Counted from the stretch's first letter, positions 9,038-17,900 are shown. The stretch is DNA of 64,000 nucleotides from Amarolinea sp964580725 (GCA_964580725.1 CAZOLV010000017.1:1-64000); one strand, 5' to 3'. The notes: a model not told the origin generated them from the sequence alone. Numbers and translations are program-made.

Positions 9038-9525
9038 GATTCCAACCTCCTTGGTTTGGGGAAATACTTCATGCAACTCGCCAGGTGATGCGAAAGGGAC
9101 AGGCAGCCCGACTTGCCCTTTCAGCGATCGTGCATGCACGTACGCCCATTATAAGCCAGGTTCCACACAAGTCAAGCACGACTTGAAGACAGGTAAGTCT
9201 CAGGTTAGGAGCAAGTCGAGGGGAAGCAGGTTCAGCACAGCAGCGGCCCCAGCTTGGCTGAGGCATTCGCTGCGCAGTCGAAGCCGGCGGCAATCGGTTG
9301 GCAAGGAATGTCAGATAACGCCAGGTCGCTTCTGCCATGCTATGGGCAGGTCGCCCAAACAGGGGGTGGCAAACCCATCAGTCGAAGCAGGCCTGGGCGG
9401 GGCGATTCGAGTTTTCGAAGCACTCAGTGAACATGAATGGGTTCATGCGATGCCAGTCCAGGAGCGGACGACTGCCCGACCCTGGACTGTCGGGTGTGGC
9501 TACGCGAACAGGCCCAGATCGAAGG
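9038..9525. other. Intergenic stretch, nothing recognised
   Basis: 488 bases with no convincing frame on either strand. The open frames present are short, out of phase with each other and unlike known proteins. No hairpin with a T-run or promoter-like pair stands out. Confidence 0.5.
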
Positions 9526-9843
9526 TCAGTCAACAATCCTACGCCGAGTCATTTTGTAGACGCGACCCGGCAGTTGCGCCCGTCCGACGTAACATGCAAC
9601 ATAGCCGTAGCGGGCGTGTACGCGCTGCAAGACCTCGCCCACATCGTCGCCCACCTCGACGACCTGGTCTCCGTAAATGGCGACGATCCGATCGGGATGG
9701 GTCTGGATGAGCTGCGGCAACAGGCGCTCGAAGGCGGCGCGCTCCTGCGCAAAGCCCGCGGCCGGCGGCGGAGAGTGAGCGTGCTGGCATTGCTGCCAGG
9801 CGCTCGCCTGTTGCAGGCTATCTTCGACGTAACTATTCAGGCA
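9526..9843 (-). pseudogene. DUF5678-like gene lacking its start
   Basis: The minus-strand frame reads as a plausible protein from about 9843 to the stop at 9526. Its C-terminal part (AAFERLLPQLIQTHPDRIVA, then YGDQVVEVGDDVGEVLQRV) resembles DUF5678 domains, small proteins often found beside aspartyl-protease-like genes. No ATG, GTG or TTG with a ribosome site exists upstream. Instead the frame runs straight into the hairpin repeat at 9847-9936. The 5' end was therefore probably lost or replaced when that repeat arrived. Confidence 0.5.
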
Positions 9844-9846
9844 GCA

Positions 9847-9936
9847 GGCATCGGATGAATCCGACGCCTGATACGAGAAAACCTGCTGAAGCAGGTTGCC
9901 CGGATTGCGCTCACTTCAACCTGCTTCAGCAGGTTT
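9847..9936. repeat. Hairpin repeat family 2, copy B
   Basis: Inverted copy of 3318-3408, sharing ATCGGATGAATCC, AACCTGCTGAAGCAGGTT, CCGGATTGCGC and CCTGCTTCAGCAGG in the same order. It abuts the truncated DUF5678-like frame. Confidence 0.85.
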
Positions 9937-10034
9937 GAGGTGTACCAGCCGCCGATTTCAATCGGTGGCGGCGCATGCCTGAACAGTTACGGGGTATCTG
10001 ACACGTCAAGCATGAGACAAAGCGGTCAATTTTT

Positions 10035-10073
10035 CCAAAACCTGACAGGTTGCCCTACTTATCGAGATGATAC
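10035..10073. repeat. Half copy of the 81-bp hairpin element
   Basis: Reads CCAAAACCTGACAGGT then CCCTACTTATCGAGATGATAC. It matches the reverse complement of the left half of the element at 97-177, with a few changes. Only one outer arm is present. Confidence 0.75.
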
Positions 10074-10092
10074 GCGCCAGGAGCGTTGGACG

Positions 10093-10133
10093 AAAAAAAG
10101 GTCACGGCCTGACGTCGCTGCCAGGCCGTGACC
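10093..10133 (-). terminator. Intrinsic terminator of the dehydrogenase gene
   Basis: Read on the minus strand, a 12-bp perfect stem (GGTCACGGCCTG/CAGGCCGTGACC) with a 10-base loop is followed by seven T. It lies about 30 bases past the stop at 10165. Confidence 0.92.
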
Positions 10134-10164
10134 GTGCTCGCCGGGGGCGTAGTGCCTGATGGCG

Positions 10165-11490
10165 TTACGGAAACACGCCGCGACTGCGCACGGCGTCGGC
10201 CACCTGTTGAACCGCCAGCATGTAGGCGCCCAAACGCAGGGGAACCACGCGCTCCTGGCTGAATTCCCAGACGCGGGCGAAACTCTTGACCATGATGCTC
10301 TCCAGGTTGCGGCGCACCTCGTCCCCATCCCAGAAGAACCGCTGCAAATCCTGTACCCACTCGAAGTAACTGACGACCACGCCGCCGGCGTTGGCCAGGA
10401 TGTCGGGCACGATCAGAACGCCGCGGTCACGCAGGATTTCATCCGCTTCCGGGGTCGTCGGTCCGTTGGCCGCTTCCACGATCATCGGCGCCTGCACGAG
10501 CGAAGCGTTATCGGCGCGCAACTGCTGTTCGAGCGCAGCAGGGATCAGGACGTCCACATCGCTGATCAGCAGTTCGTCGTTGCTGATTTCGTCCACCCCC
10601 GGCGCTGTGTAGCCGGCCAACTGGTGCTGCGGATGCTCCGCCACGTGCCGGTTGATCGCGGCGATGTCCAGGCCGCCCGGATGGTAGAGTCCTCCGCTGA
10701 TATCACTGATGGCCACAATCTTGCAGCCCATGCCATGCAGCGCCGTGGCGGTGGCCGAGCCAACATTGCCATAGCCCTGGATTGCGATCGTGGTCTCGTC
10801 CAGGCTGTAACGCTGGCGCATGAGCAGTTCGCGCGTCGTCAGCGCCACGCCCAGCCCCGTGGCCTCCTTGCGGCCCAGCGAGCCGCCCAGGGCGATCGGC
10901 TTGCCGGTGACGATTTCGGGCGTTGACTCGCCGTGCACCATCGTGGCGGTGTCGGCCATCCAGGCCATGACTTGGGCGTTCGTGTTGACGTCGGGCGCCG
11001 GAATGTCACGTTTGGGGCCGATGATCGGCAGGATCATCACGGTGTAACGGCGGGTCAGGTTGCGGATATCGGTCTCGGTCATCTGCGTGGGATCACAGCG
11101 CACGCCGCCCTTGGCGCCGCCGTAGGGGATGCCGACCACCGCGCACTTCCAGGTCATCAGCGCGGCCAGGGCGCGCATCTCATCCAAATCAACAGCCGGA
11201 TGGTAACGCACGCCGCCCTTGCACGGCCCGCGGGCGCTGGAGTGTTGGACACGATAGCCTGTGAAAACTTCGATACGGCCATCGTGCATGACCACCGGCA
11301 CGGCCACGGTCAACTCGCGCTCCGGTTGGCGCAAAATCGAATGAATGCCCGAGTCCAGATCGAGCCGGCGAGCAACGTCATCGAGCGTGGCCAGGACGGC
11401 GGCCCACAAGTTGGGGCGCGGCGGTTCGGCCAAGACAAAATTGGGCAGGGGCCTGGCCAGTAACTGCTGTGGAACGATGGGTTCCCGCAT
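10165..11490 (-). CDS. Glu/Leu/Phe/Val dehydrogenase
   Basis: Oxidative deamination of an amino acid (probably glutamate) to the 2-oxo acid with NAD(P)+, 441 aa, cytoplasmic. The N-terminal dimerisation/substrate domain has K91 (GPCKGGVRYHP), K115 and the catalytic lysine K127 (YGGAKGGV). PAPDVNT and the Rossmann segment AIQGYGNVGSATA follow. The length is slightly above the usual 410-430 aa. The start at 11490 is set by GGGAGGAG ten bases upstream. A clear terminator follows at 10093-10133, so it is monocistronic or last in its transcript. Specificity for glutamate rather than leucine or phenylalanine cannot be fixed by eye. Confidence 0.95.
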   Translation of the reverse strand: MREPIVPQQLLARPLPNFVLAEPPRPNLWAAVLATLDDVARRLDLDSGIHSILRQPERELTVAVPVVMHDGRIEVFTGYRVQHSSARGPCKGGVRYHPAVDLDEMRALAALMTWKCAVVGIPYGGAKGGVRCDPTQMTETDIRNLTRRYTVMILPIIGPKRDIPAPDVNTNAQVMAWMADTATMVHGESTPEIVTGKPIALGGSLGRKEATGLGVALTTRELLMRQRYSLDETTIAIQGYGNVGSATATALHGMGCKIVAISDISGGLYHPGGLDIAAINRHVAEHPQHQLAGYTAPGVDEISNDELLISDVDVLIPAALEQQLRADNASLVQAPMIVEAANGPTTPEADEILRDRGVLIVPDILANAGGVVVSYFEWVQDLQRFFWDGDEVRRNLESIMVKSFARVWEFSQERVVPLRLGAYMLAVQQVADAVRSRGVFP

Positions 11491-11598
11491 GGTCTCCTCC
11501 CTTCTTGCCACACGCCAGGCATCGAGCAAGATGCGTCGGGGAATGCGTACTGCATGTGCGCACTCCCCTGACAAGGTGTGGCAGCAATCTGTGCCTGT

Positions 11599-12207
11599 TT
11601 AGCGCTGCCAGACCGGCAGCGGCCAATAGTGCAGCGAGCTGAGCAGTGCGCCGTAGCCGATGCGCTGCTGAACCTCGGCGTTGTCAACGATCTGCGCATC
11701 GAGCAGCTGCATGGAAGCGGGCGTCTCCTGCAGAGCGGCCACTGCCTGCACCAGCGCCCGATCCAACCCGCTGATCAAGGCGGCCAGCGCCTTGGTCTTG
11801 CGCTCGACCCACACGATGAGGTGCAGCGAGAGGTCGGACGCCGGCTCATCGAACGCCTCATCCTCGCCAGCCGCGCCGGCGTCGAACAGATAGACCGCCT
11901 TGACCGTTTCGTCCAGCGCGCCCAGGGTTTCGGCCAGTTGACAGGCCAGGCCGTAGGCGGCGTACTGGGTCGCAGTCACGTCACGGCGGCGCAGCGCAGC
12001 GGACACAGCCGCCAGATTGTGTGCGCCGGTTTTGTTGGCCGCATATTCCAACGCCTTGACCAGCGCATCTTCGACGGCGCTGCCAGCATCGGGCAGACGC
12101 AGCGGCAACGCAGACAACTCGACGTCCATTGTATGAACTGTTGTATGAACTGTATCAACCGTGTCAACCGTGTCAACGGATCGTCTATGAGAAACTGAGC
12201 GATTCAT
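11599..12207 (-). CDS. Hypothetical protein
   Basis: 202 aa, no signal peptide, not recognised. It is alpha-helical by composition. The first 27 residues are low-complexity (RRSVDTVDTVDTVHTTVHTM), produced by nine-base repeats in the DNA at about 12130-12180, and a second in-frame ATG at 12129 would start after them. The ATG at 12207 has GGGAGAA upstream and is preferred. The gene lies about 110 bp upstream of the dehydrogenase gene on the same strand, and a hairpin repeat sits upstream of it. Confidence 0.6.
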   Translation of the reverse strand: MNRSVSHRRSVDTVDTVDTVHTTVHTMDVELSALPLRLPDAGSAVEDALVKALEYAANKTGAHNLAAVSAALRRRDVTATQYAAYGLACQLAETLGALDETVKAVYLFDAGAAGEDEAFDEPASDLSLHLIVWVERKTKALAALISGLDRALVQAVAALQETPASMQLLDAQIVDNAEVQQRIGYGALLSSLHYWPLPVWQR

Positions 12208-12246
12208 GTGATTCTCCCTGATCTGGTTTTGATCGAACCTGCATTC

Positions 12247-12292
12247 GGGGAAAGACCTGTCAGGTTTTCCAAAACCTGACAGGTTTGCTCTA
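12247..12292. repeat. Short copy of the hairpin element family 1
   Basis: Perfect 14-bp arms ACCTGTCAGGTTTT (12255-12268) and AAAACCTGACAGGT (12271-12284) around CC. The outer arms of the 81-bp form are missing. It is intergenic. Confidence 0.85.
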
Positions 12293-12411
12293 CTATTCAC
12301 TTGCGCCCTGACTGTACCAGATCGGGCATGAAACGCGCATAAAAGTGGAGGGTGAGTGCGTGAAAAGTGTGTGAAAAACGGATCTACTCGATCGCCTGGG
12401 GCGAAAGCCCC

Positions 12412-12445
12412 AAACCCTCAAGGTTTCTGAAGCCTTCAGGGTTTT
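12412..12445. repeat. Hairpin repeat family 3, copy 1
   Basis: Imperfect palindrome AAACCCTCAAGG/CCTTCAGGGTTT, related to 14478-14510 and 16364-16397. It contains the stop codon of the response regulator gene at 12436. Confidence 0.7.
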
Positions 12446-13161
12446 TCCCCCTGGTCGCCCGGCCCTGCCCCCTCGGCGCAGATGAGCATGTACCCGACGC
12501 CCGGCGAGTTGACAATGACCTGCGGGTTGGCGGGATCGGCTTCGATTTTGCGACGCAAGTAGCGGACGTAGGCGCGCAGGTATTCCAGGTCGTTGCGGTA
12601 TTCGGCGCCCCAGACCTGGGTCAGGATTTCTTCGTGCGAGAGGACGCGGTTGGGTTGCAGGGCCAGACAGCGCAGCAGATCGAACTCGGTGCGCGTCAGT
12701 TCGACCGGCCGGTCGGCCACCGTCAGCGCGCGGCGGGCGAAGTTGATCTTCAACTGGCCGCAGGTCAGGGTGCTGGTCACCACCGTTTCGGGCCGCTGCC
12801 GGCGACGCAGGACAGCCTTGACGCGGGCAACCAGTTCTTTGGCGTTGAAAGGCTTGGTGAGATAGTCATCGGCGCCGGCGTCGAAGCCGGCCAGAACATC
12901 AACATCGCGCGCTTTGGCCGTGAGCATGATCACCGGCACGTCGGAAAACTCGCGCAAGCGTGCGCACACCTGGTAGCCATCTATGCCGGGCGGCAGGAGG
13001 ATGTCGAGCAGCACCAGGTCTGGTTGCTCCAGGGCGACCTTTTCGATGGCGGTCTTGCCGCTGGCAGCGGCCACCACCTGGTAACCAACGGCGGTCAGAA
13101 TCTCCGTCACAAGACGGGACACGCGCGGCTCGTCGTCAACGATCAGGATTTTTTCATTCAT
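12436..13161 (-). CDS. OmpR/KdpE-like response regulator
   Basis: DNA-binding response regulator, 241 aa. The receiver has D9-D10 (LIVDDEP), phospho-acceptor D53 (LVLLDILLP) and LTKPFNAKEL. The winged-helix domain (LTRTEFDLLRCLALQPNRVL, then LRAYVRYLRRKIE and SPGVGYML) resembles KdpE, but no kdp genes are nearby. It follows the sensor kinase gene with a 4-bp overlap. The last codons and the stop lie inside a hairpin repeat. Confidence 0.95.
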   Translation of the reverse strand: MNEKILIVDDEPRVSRLVTEILTAVGYQVVAAASGKTAIEKVALEQPDLVLLDILLPPGIDGYQVCARLREFSDVPVIMLTAKARDVDVLAGFDAGADDYLTKPFNAKELVARVKAVLRRRQRPETVVTSTLTCGQLKINFARRALTVADRPVELTRTEFDLLRCLALQPNRVLSHEEILTQVWGAEYRNDLEYLRAYVRYLRRKIEADPANPQVIVNSPGVGYMLICAEGAGPGDQGEKP

Positions 13162-14453
13162 GCCGCGTCTACCTCTCTGTCGTCTGCGCCTGGCTGCCCG
13201 TCGTCGCTGATGGGCAGGGCAAAGAAGAAGGTCGTGCCGGCGCCGGGCTGGCTTTCGGCCCAGATGCGCCCGTTGTGGCTTTGCACGATCGTGTGCGCAA
13301 TGGGCAGTCCCAGGCCCGAACCGACCATGTGCCGCACCAGGCCCGACTCGATGCGGAAGTACTTTTCGAACAGCCGGTTGAGGTGTTCGGGAGCAATGCC
13401 GACGCCCTGATCCGAGACGCTGACGATCACTTCGGCTGGCCGCGGTTCACCGCGCACGACGATCAGCCCGCCGTCGGGTGAATACTTGATGGCGTTGTCA
13501 ATCAGGTTGCGCAGCACCTGGCCGATGCGCTGCGGGTCGGCATGGATGATCGGGAAATCGCCGGGGAAATCTACGACAAACTGGTGTTTTCTGACCTGAT
13601 GGGCGCGCTCGGCGATCACCTCGCGCGCCAGGCGCGACAGCAGCACCGGCTGCGGCTCCAGCTTGAGCAGGCCGGCGTCAATCATGGACGACTCGAGCAG
13701 ATCGTGGATCAGGTTCTGCAGCACATCGCATTCTTCGTCAACGATCTGCAGAAATTCGTGCTGCGTGGTGGGGCTGAAGCTGACGTCGTCCATCAGCAGC
13801 GCGGTGGTGTAACCCTTGATGGACGTCAGGGGGGTGCGCATTTCGTGCGCCAGCGTCGAGATCAGTTCGTCCTTGAGGCGGTTGGCTTCCTTGAGCGCGT
13901 GGGTCGCCTGCAGCGCCTGGCTCAGGCGCATGTTTTCGATGGAAAGCGTCATCAACTCGGCGACTGCTTCCAGGAAGGGAAGGTCGTTCTGCTCGAAGGC
14001 GCCCGTCTGGCGCAGGTTTTCGAGCACGAGCACGCCGATCGTTTCGCGGCCAGCCTTGAGCGGTACACAGACGGCGCTGAGGGGATGTTGCAGGCCGATC
14101 GTCGCCGCCTGAAAGAGCGCACGGTTCTGCGGTGTCATGTTGGACATGGCGCGGGCCGTGTCTGCGGGGGTGGTGAAGAGCTGCGTCTGGCCGGTCTGAA
14201 AGGTTTTGCCGCTGAGCGATTCTCCTACGGTCAGGTGCAGCTGCTGCATGATCTGCTCGTTGTAGCCCTGCGCCGCGACGGTCTTGAGGCGGTGGATCGT
14301 TGGGTCGTACAACAGGATCACCCCCGCATCGGCCGCCGGCAGGGTCTCGATCAGGCCGGTCAGGAACTGCGGCAGCATCACCGCCAGGTCACGCTCGCTG
14401 GCCATGATGCGGGCAATCTGAAAAATGGTTGACAAGCGATGGTTTTGACTCAT
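13158..14453 (-). CDS. GAF-domain sensor histidine kinase
   Basis: Cytoplasmic two-component sensor of 431 aa with no membrane segment. Residues about 20-175 form a GAF-type domain (AGVILLYDPTIHRLK, AVCVPLKAGRETIGVLVLEN), which usually binds a small ligand or senses redox. The phospho-acceptor is H203 in STLAHEMRTPL. The ATPase domain has RNLIDNAIKYSPDGG, VSDQGVGIAPEHLNRLF and GSGLGLPIAHTIV. An AGGAAT ribosome site precedes the start. It overlaps the response regulator by 4 bp, and lies downstream of the CoA-transferase genes across a terminator-like hairpin. Confidence 0.95.
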   Translation of the reverse strand: MSQNHRLSTIFQIARIMASERDLAVMLPQFLTGLIETLPAADAGVILLYDPTIHRLKTVAAQGYNEQIMQQLHLTVGESLSGKTFQTGQTQLFTTPADTARAMSNMTPQNRALFQAATIGLQHPLSAVCVPLKAGRETIGVLVLENLRQTGAFEQNDLPFLEAVAELMTLSIENMRLSQALQATHALKEANRLKDELISTLAHEMRTPLTSIKGYTTALLMDDVSFSPTTQHEFLQIVDEECDVLQNLIHDLLESSMIDAGLLKLEPQPVLLSRLAREVIAERAHQVRKHQFVVDFPGDFPIIHADPQRIGQVLRNLIDNAIKYSPDGGLIVVRGEPRPAEVIVSVSDQGVGIAPEHLNRLFEKYFRIESGLVRHMVGSGLGLPIAHTIVQSHNGRIWAESQPGAGTTFFFALPISDDGQPGADDREVDAA

Positions 14454-14477
14454 CGTGACACGATTCCTGGCGGGAGA

Positions 14478-14510
14478 AAACCCTAAAGGCTTCAGGAACC
14501 TTTAGGGTTT
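14478..14510 (-). terminator. Hairpin repeat family 3, copy 2; likely terminator
   Basis: AAACCCTAAAGG (14478-14489) pairs perfectly with CCTTTAGGGTTT (14499-14510). On the minus strand the stem ends in TTTTC just after the CoA-transferase B stop, so it can act as an intrinsic terminator as well as belonging to a repeat family. Confidence 0.75.
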
Positions 14511-14516
14511 ACGTGA

Positions 14517-15281
14517 TTACTTCAGGAAGATGCGTTCGGGGTCTACATCTTCGCGCAGGATGCGCAGTTCGGCGGGCGTGGGCGGCGGGGTCTCGACGGC
14601 TTCGGAGGGGTCGAGCGGAAAGCCGGTGTCGTCCAGCACCTGCTGAATGGTCAGGCCGGGGTGATAGCTGGCCAGATACATCTCCTTGCTGTCGGGCCGA
14701 AAACGCAATACGCCTTTGGTGGTGACAACGGCGCAAGGCCCGCCCCAACGCAGCCCTGCGCGCCGGCGGCTATCGCCGCCTTCGAGCCAGCCAGGCGAGG
14801 TGACGTAGTCGACGCGTGCCGGCAGGCGGCGCTTCTGATGCTGCGCAATGATCACCGTGCGCCGCGCCAGGCAGGCAATGTCGGCAGCGCCGCCGCTGCC
14901 CGGAAAACGGACCTGCGGCCGCCGGTGGTCGGCGCCGATCGAAGTGCTGTTGACATTGCCATAGCGATCGATCTGGGCGCCGCTGATGAAGCCGACATCC
15001 ACCCGACCCGCTTGCAGGGTGTAGGCGAAGATTTCGCTCAGGCCGGCCACGGTGGCCGCCCCGCGTATGGTGCGCGGATCGCCCACCGACATCGGCAGGT
15101 GCGCCAGTTGGCTGGCCATGGCGCCCGCCTCGAAGATGATGCAGCAGTTGGGCGCATGGGTGTGCTGCGCCAGCATGGAGCCAAGCATCGGCAGGCCGGT
15201 GCCGGCAAAGACGACTTCGTCGTTGCCAATCTCGCGCGCGGCTGCCACGACCATCAATTCCATCAACGTGTACTCAGTCAT
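14517..15281 (-). CDS. CoA-transferase family, beta subunit
   Basis: Second subunit of a heteromeric family I CoA-transferase of the glutaconate CoA-transferase (GctB)/3-oxoacid type, 254 aa, cytoplasmic. It moves CoA between acyl groups through a glutamyl-CoA thioester. IIFEAGAM near residue 50 is the likely position of the catalytic glutamate, and the glycine-rich segment RFPGSGGAAD is typical. The start overlaps the alpha-subunit stop by one base (TGATG), so the subunits are translationally coupled. The substrate cannot be told; actinobacterial relatives act in sterol-ring or ketoacid catabolism. Confidence 0.88.
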   Translation of the reverse strand: MTEYTLMELMVVAAAREIGNDEVVFAGTGLPMLGSMLAQHTHAPNCCIIFEAGAMASQLAHLPMSVGDPRTIRGAATVAGLSEIFAYTLQAGRVDVGFISGAQIDRYGNVNSTSIGADHRRPQVRFPGSGGAADIACLARRTVIIAQHQKRRLPARVDYVTSPGWLEGGDSRRRAGLRWGGPCAVVTTKGVLRFRPDSKEMYLASYHPGLTIQQVLDDTGFPLDPSEAVETPPPTPAELRILREDVDPERIFLK

Positions 15282-16249
15282 CAGTCCAGTCTCCTTCGGC
15301 GCAACGCCGGGCTGTAACCTAGCACAGGGTCGGCGCGCAACGCGTCGAGCCGCGCCGATCCGCCAATGGCCTGCAAGTAGGCCGCATGGTCAGGCACGCG
15401 ATAGACGTACCTGTCCAGGTACTCCTCGAAGTCGAAGTCGTCGGCCGCGCTCTCGTGATACCGCTTGAGCTGCCACGGGTCGTAGTCGTAATAACGAAAA
15501 ACGGCAAAGGGATGGGCGCCAAAGGGGACATGGCAGACGTGGCGTACCGCAAAGAAGGGCAACCGATTGCGCTCGGCGTCGCGACGCAGCTCTTCCTCCG
15601 ACACGATTTCCTCGGCGGTGACGATGAGGTGGTCGGCGCACAGGGCGATCTCGAAATCGGCGTAACTCTGCCCTTCGATGCGCGCCAGGCCGTTGGCCGT
15701 GCATTTCTGGACGTGGATGACCGCAAACTCGGTGTGAATGGCGGGCACCAGCACAACCCGATCGTTGGCATCGAAGGGCGACTCCATGACATGCGCCTTC
15801 TTGGAGGCCGTGCGCGGATCGGCGGCGCGCTGTTCCGGCGCCATCGAATCACGCGCCAGCACGTCGCTGCCGAGCAAGCTGCGAATCGGCAGGAAGGGCA
15901 CGCCCTGTGCGCCGGCGGCAAAGCGGGTCATCATGGCAAAGTTGCTGTAGTCTTCCCACTCGATCTCGCCGCGCTGCACAGCCAGGCGCCAGCGCGGCCC
16001 GATGGTGCCAAAGGCCTCATCGGCGACATAGGCCACCTCGACGCGCTTGACACAGCCGGCGCCGATCAGCACGTCCCACTCGCTGCCGGGTGAATGACCA
16101 TACAGGTAGAGGTTGCGACGACGCAACCGAATCAGTTCGTAAATGAAAGCCATGGGGTGACGTTGGGTGGTGAAACCGCCGAAGGCAATGGTGGCTCCAT
16201 TCGGAACCAGCGCCGCTGCCTCGGCCAAAGAGATGAGCTTGTTGGACAT
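15281..16249 (-). CDS. CoA-transferase family, alpha subunit
   Basis: Alpha subunit, 322 aa, of the same enzyme. The N-terminus LISLAEAAALVPNGATIAFG is the standard start of this fold, followed by a glycine-rich CoA-contact region and VLVPAIHTEFAVIHVQKC. The start at 16249 is chosen for GAGGT nine bases upstream; the open frame to 16465 adds residues with no family match. It is coupled to the beta subunit through TGATG at 15279-15283. Confidence 0.88.
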   Translation of the reverse strand: MSNKLISLAEAAALVPNGATIAFGGFTTQRHPMAFIYELIRLRRRNLYLYGHSPGSEWDVLIGAGCVKRVEVAYVADEAFGTIGPRWRLAVQRGEIEWEDYSNFAMMTRFAAGAQGVPFLPIRSLLGSDVLARDSMAPEQRAADPRTASKKAHVMESPFDANDRVVLVPAIHTEFAVIHVQKCTANGLARIEGQSYADFEIALCADHLIVTAEEIVSEEELRRDAERNRLPFFAVRHVCHVPFGAHPFAVFRYYDYDPWQLKRYHESAADDFDFEEYLDRYVYRVPDHAAYLQAIGGSARLDALRADPVLGYSPALRRRRLD

Positions 16250-16363
16250 AGGCGACCTCTGTGAACTCAGGGTGACGATTGTGAACGACGCCGTGCGATT
16301 TTTGGATGGGAGTACCTCGCTTGTCTGTTTGGTTGATTGCCCGCCGGGGACGCTGCGGGAAGC

Positions 16364-16397
16364 CCAAACCCCAAAGGCTTCAGAGACCTTGAGGGTC
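16364..16397. repeat. Hairpin repeat family 3, degenerate copy
   Basis: AAACCCCAAAGG, then CTTCAG, then ACCTTGAGGGT: the same layout as 14478-14510 with several mismatches. It lies between the lipoprotein stop (16423) and the CoA-transferase start. Confidence 0.5.
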
Positions 16398-16422
16398 ATT
16401 CCAGGCCGGCGGCTGATCGAAC

Positions 16423-17688
16423 TCAGGTGGTCGCTGCGACCGGCCGCCGGTTCTCGCTGTCCCAACGCCAGAAGGCGACGCCCGCCGACAGGAACGCTTG
16501 CCAGGTCGTCAGCGCATCGAGCGTATCCAGGGCGTGAAAGTCACCGCCAAACTGCGCCTGACAGATCGCCGTGGCGGTCTCCTCGTCCACCAGTGTGCGC
16601 GCGGCGATGGGCGGCGTCAGGCGGGCCGGGCTGTCATTGTTGACGCCAGCCGTTCGTTCGGTCAAGACTCGTTCGCTGACGCAGAGCAGGGGCAAGCCGG
16701 CCGGGTCTATGGGCAGGGCCGGCGTGGGCGTCACCCCCGGCGCCGGTGTGCCATCCCGGACAGGCGCCAGCGTCACGATCAGCGTGATGGCGTAGGCTTC
16801 GGGCGGGTCGGGCCGATTGGCGTGCGCCGGATAGGGGGTGACCTGCTCCAGGCTGATGCGGTAGCCGGCGTAGGCGACCGCATCGGGGCCGCTGGCTTCC
16901 ACAATCGGGCCAAGCACAACGCCCCGGTTGTTGGTGGCGCCGCCCAACAGCAGTTGCTGTGCGGGCTGCGGCGGCATCACCGCCTTGATGCGCACATCCA
17001 CGATTCCCGACCAGGCGCAAGCTACGTCGGCCGGGCAGCGGCTGTCTCGCACGACCTCCTGGAAGGTGATCTTCAGGCCGATCTCTGCCAGGGCTGCCGT
17101 TTGCCCAAAGGGGATGGTGAAGGGCCGGCCCAGCATGGGCGGCGTCTCGGTGGGTACGTTGTCCAGGGGCGGCGCGACGGTCGCCGGCAGCGGCGTCGCC
17201 GGCAGTGCAGTCGCCAGCAGCGTGACGGTGTAGGGCGCGGCAGGCGAGACGTTGAGCAGGCCGATGAGCATGGAGCCATAGCGATCGGCCGGCAGCAGCG
17301 TGTTGGCTGGCTCGTGCACGACGTTCCCGGCCGGATCGGTCAAGACGCTGAGTTGGAGCGTGCTGGCGACCGAATAGTCGGCGTACTGTGCGCTGATGGC
17401 CACCCGCACCGGGCCTGACTCGCTGCAAACACGCGACGGCGGGCAGCGGTCGTCGGCCAGCACTGCGGCGAATGTGATGTCGAGTCGAGCGTCGGCCAGG
17501 CGGGCGGTTTCGCCCTGGCGCAGTGTGAACGGCTCGCCTGATCTGGCCGTTTTGGCATGGCTGCGCGGCTTGACGACGATCTCAGGACAGCCGCTGAGCA
17601 GCAGCATCAGTGTCAACAGGCACATGGGGAGTGCGCCAAAGCGCCGCCAGGCGCGCGGCGTGTGCTGACCGGTGTCTGAACGATTCAT
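16423..17688 (-). CDS. Lipoprotein with a duplicated domain
   Basis: 421-aa exported lipoprotein. A signal peptide with h-region LLTLMLLLSG ends in a lipobox with C34, and the start at 17688 has GGAGGTGA upstream. The mature part has two copies of one domain. Copy 1 (about 48-165) begins PFTLRQGETARLADARLDIT and contains DDRCPPSRVC. Copy 2 (about 188-315) begins PFTIPFGQTAALAEIGLKIT and contains DSRCPADVACAWSG. Each has a conserved pair of cysteines that may form a disulfide. The C-terminal 90 residues (LLCVSERVLTERTAG, FGGDFHALDTLDALTTWQ) are a separate unit. The function is unknown; cell-surface attachment is inferred. Confidence 0.8.
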   Translation of the reverse strand: MNRSDTGQHTPRAWRRFGALPMCLLTLMLLLSGCPEIVVKPRSHAKTARSGEPFTLRQGETARLADARLDITFAAVLADDRCPPSRVCSESGPVRVAISAQYADYSVASTLQLSVLTDPAGNVVHEPANTLLPADRYGSMLIGLLNVSPAAPYTVTLLATALPATPLPATVAPPLDNVPTETPPMLGRPFTIPFGQTAALAEIGLKITFQEVVRDSRCPADVACAWSGIVDVRIKAVMPPQPAQQLLLGGATNNRGVVLGPIVEASGPDAVAYAGYRISLEQVTPYPAHANRPDPPEAYAITLIVTLAPVRDGTPAPGVTPTPALPIDPAGLPLLCVSERVLTERTAGVNNDSPARLTPPIAARTLVDEETATAICQAQFGGDFHALDTLDALTTWQAFLSAGVAFWRWDSENRRPVAATT

Positions 17689-17815
17689 GATGTCACCTCC
17701 GAACAACGCCTTGAACGAGGCAGAAGATGCGTCAAGGCGAGGGGTCATGAGCGAGCAGTGCGCCGCAAGTATAATCATGAGCGTACAATTGGTCAAACGA
17801 ACCGCATCCCCAAAC

Positions 17816-17874
17816 GTCCGGCACGGTGCAGCAGATCATCGCATTCCCACATGCTCCCGCACCGTGCCGGGGAC
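17816..17874. repeat. Hairpin repeat family 4, copy 1
   Basis: Left arm GTCCGGCACGGTGC and right arm GCACCGTGCCGGGGAC surround CAGCAGATCATCGCATTCC. The second copy at 20422-20482 matches almost base for base. Both lie just downstream of the GVYG-repeat secreted protein genes. Confidence 0.85.
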
Positions 17875-17900
17875 GCGGACTGCTAACGTTTCCGGCCCGC

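Noticed and set aside
10093..10133. Possible member of a repeat family
   Set aside because: The stem is unique in the window and has a clean T-run on the gene's strand, so it is an intrinsic terminator.
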